Below, in pieces: positions 13,563-14,467 of a DNA stretch of 14,467 bases. Within the stretch, counting starts at the first letter, position 1. Every line of letters starts with the position of its first letter. The notes under the pieces are model-generated. The model saw only the letters and a program-made list of their open reading frames with translations. It did no database searches and was not told where the DNA came from. The stretch is from CAZHOV01 sp964534315 (GTDB taxonomy: Bacteria > Bacteroidota > Bacteroidia > Chitinophagales > Saprospiraceae). The stretch lies in the NCBI GenBank assembly GCA_964534315.1, contig CAZHOV010000141.1, positions 1 to 14,467 on the forward strand. The letters are read 5' to 3'. Position numbers and translations under genes: made by a program.

Positions 13563-14327
13563 TCAAGCACCCCAAAGGGTTTTTTCTTCTCTGTCATTCA
13601 ATTCTGCAGGAAATTCTCCAGATTCCACCAACTCCCGGATCGTATTTTTAAGTCCCCAGGCAACCAATTCGATATACGTCCTTCCATATCCTAGTGCCCT
13701 GCCTTGGCCATCAAAGAGCTCGATCCAGCCATCATCACCATCGGTAAGTACCTGGTTTACGAAGAGGGAGAGTTCATCCACTTCTTCCAGACCGGAAAGA
13801 TCCTCCGCATCAAATGGAATTTTATAGAGTCGGACTACTCCAAAATCCTTATTTTCTACCTGTTCTACATAAAATTGAACAGAATCCCTTATTGTTCCAG
13901 GGTGATTGGAATCTTCGCGATCAACCTGATAAACTTCCCAGGCATAGACATCGAAGTCTTCATCGTTAAGGTAGGCGTTATAGCGCTGTTGCCAGTATTC
14001 TTGCACCTCTCCCTCATAGAATCCTCTGGCAAATTCAACAACGACGGGATCGGCTTCGGAGGCCTGAACAACCTCCTCTTTTGAGATATCCAGCTGTTTC
14101 ATTACCCATTCCTTCGCCTTTTCGGTCCACTTAAACGTGTTGAGCAAATAAATAATGGTTCCCCTTTCGATAGCTGTGATGCCGGGGCCGTCTTTTATAT
14201 CCTGGAAAAGGGCACGCGCATCTTCATTGGATATCCGCCCATCTCCCCGACCCTGAGTAAGCGATTCAGCTTTTTCAAGCAGAGCGGCGTCGTACTTTTG
14301 GCCATCGATGACTTTGTAATAGCTCAT
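13563..14327 (-). CDS. Hypothetical acidic protein with degenerate EF-hand-like motif
   Basis: A 254-residue soluble, strongly acidic protein with no signal peptide or membrane segment. I do not recognise a named family with certainty, but the opening MSYYKVIDGQKYDAALLEKA resembles unannotated bacterial proteins that begin MSYYRxIDGxKYD and continue with GDGRIS. The segment GRGDGRISNEDARAL (26-40) is EF-hand-like: Asp29-Gly30, Ile32, Ser33 and Asp36 fit loop positions 5, 6, 8, 9 and 12, but positions 1 and 3 are Gln25 and Arg27, so calcium binding is doubtful. A WT-type helix follows (FKWTEKAKEWV, 65-75), then two Asp/Glu-rich regions. ATG at 14327 was chosen over a longer frame starting with TTG at 14372, because the N-terminus then matches that pattern. 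It lies upstream of the sigma gene (112-base gap) on the same strand. No link to the sigma module is shown. Confidence 0.75.
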   Translation of the reverse strand: MSYYKVIDGQKYDAALLEKAESLTQGRGDGRISNEDARALFQDIKDGPGITAIERGTIIYLLNTFKWTEKAKEWVMKQLDISKEEVVQASEADPVVVEFARGFYEGEVQEYWQQRYNAYLNDEDFDVYAWEVYQVDREDSNHPGTIRDSVQFYVEQVENKDFGVVRLYKIPFDAEDLSGLEEVDELSLFVNQVLTDGDDGWIELFDGQGRALGYGRTYIELVAWGLKNTIRELVESGEFPAELNDREEKTLWGA

Positions 14328-14428
14328 GATAAAAATGGTTTTTTGAATAGTGTCCCAATTGCTTTTTTCCAAATCGAACTACAAGATAATTTTTTTACGG
14401 AAAGTAAAAAAGCGATGTTTACGGGGGG
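14328..14428. other. Leader region of the EF-hand-like gene
   Basis: This 101-base AT-rich stretch lies between the palindromic repeat and the ATG at 14327. It includes the in-frame TTG extension (14328-14372), which I do not consider coding. No clear Bacteroidota -7/-33 promoter could be placed here. Confidence 0.35.
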
Positions 14429-14467
14429 CACCTATAGGTGTGGCACATCTATAGATGTGCCACACCT
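14429..14467. repeat. Palindromic repeat element, copy B (runs to the window edge)
   Basis: Bases 14436-14467 form a perfect 32-base palindrome (AGGTGTGGCACATCT, AT, AGATGTGCCACACCT). The preceding 12 bases CACCTATAGGTG (14429-14440) are also a perfect palindrome and overlap it by five. The whole 39 bases match copy A at 10559-10597 with one difference. The element reaches the last base of the window and probably continues. It sits upstream of the EF-hand-like gene, probably at the 3' end of whatever gene lies to the right. Confidence 0.88.

Noticed and set aside
14328..14372. Longer form of the EF-hand-like protein starting with TTG
   Set aside because: The 15 extra residues are not family-like. 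The internal ATG gives the N-terminus MSYYKVIDGQKYD and is a stronger start.
1..14467. tRNA, rRNA, riboswitch or insertion sequence
   Set aside because: I looked through the intergenic regions and saw no cloverleaf, conserved rRNA stretch, recognisable aptamer core or transposase frame with terminal repeats.

Overview
The window reads as a chromosomal segment of a Bacteroidota bacterium, most likely a Saprospiraceae/Lewinella-like marine or freshwater lineage. This rests on a type IX secretion (T9SS type A) C-terminal signal on a DUF4331 protein, an ECF sigma/RskA-type anti-sigma pair of Bacteroidota style, AT-rich intergenic regions without clear Shine-Dalgarno sequences, and short tandem and palindromic repeats between genes. 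There is no transposase, integrase, phage gene, tRNA, rRNA or CRISPR array. All genes except tdk lie on the minus strand.

Right to left, in the direction of transcription: (1) 14467-13563 holds a palindromic repeat and an acidic protein of unknown function with a degenerate EF-hand-like motif. (2) 13450-8000 holds an ECF sigma factor, its RskA-like membrane anti-sigma factor, a TPR lipoprotein and a large secreted DUF4331-DUF11-T9SS protein. This is probably an envelope regulon module, punctuated by a palindromic repeat and followed by three AT-rich hairpins. (3) 7718-3330 is a redox block: a thioredoxin-like protein with a VPGCATC motif and an MsrA-like C-terminal part, then an apparent operon egtB - bestrophin-like channel - egtD. 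EgtD and EgtB are the histidine-betaine and sulfoxide-forming steps of ergothioneine synthesis. The bestrophin gene between them carries a single +1 frameshift as sequenced. (4) 2734-3327 (plus strand) is thymidine kinase, convergent with egtD with two bases between the stop codons. (5) 2610-98 holds a proline-rich hypothetical gene, 6-phosphofructokinase and a rhomboid protease, probably co-transcribed. (6) The left edge holds a hairpin and two short tandem repeats.

The most interesting points are the bestrophin gene inside the ergothioneine operon and its frameshift; the Cys-form VPGUAxT-type thioredoxin joined to a shortened MsrA-like region; a 39-bp palindromic element present twice; two hairpins that share almost the same 15-base tip; and a sigma factor whose only usable start is TTG, just after an in-frame stop preceded by coding-like sequence. 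I did not see a clear new defence or mobile system. The ergothioneine/thiol block is the best candidate for something not fully described.
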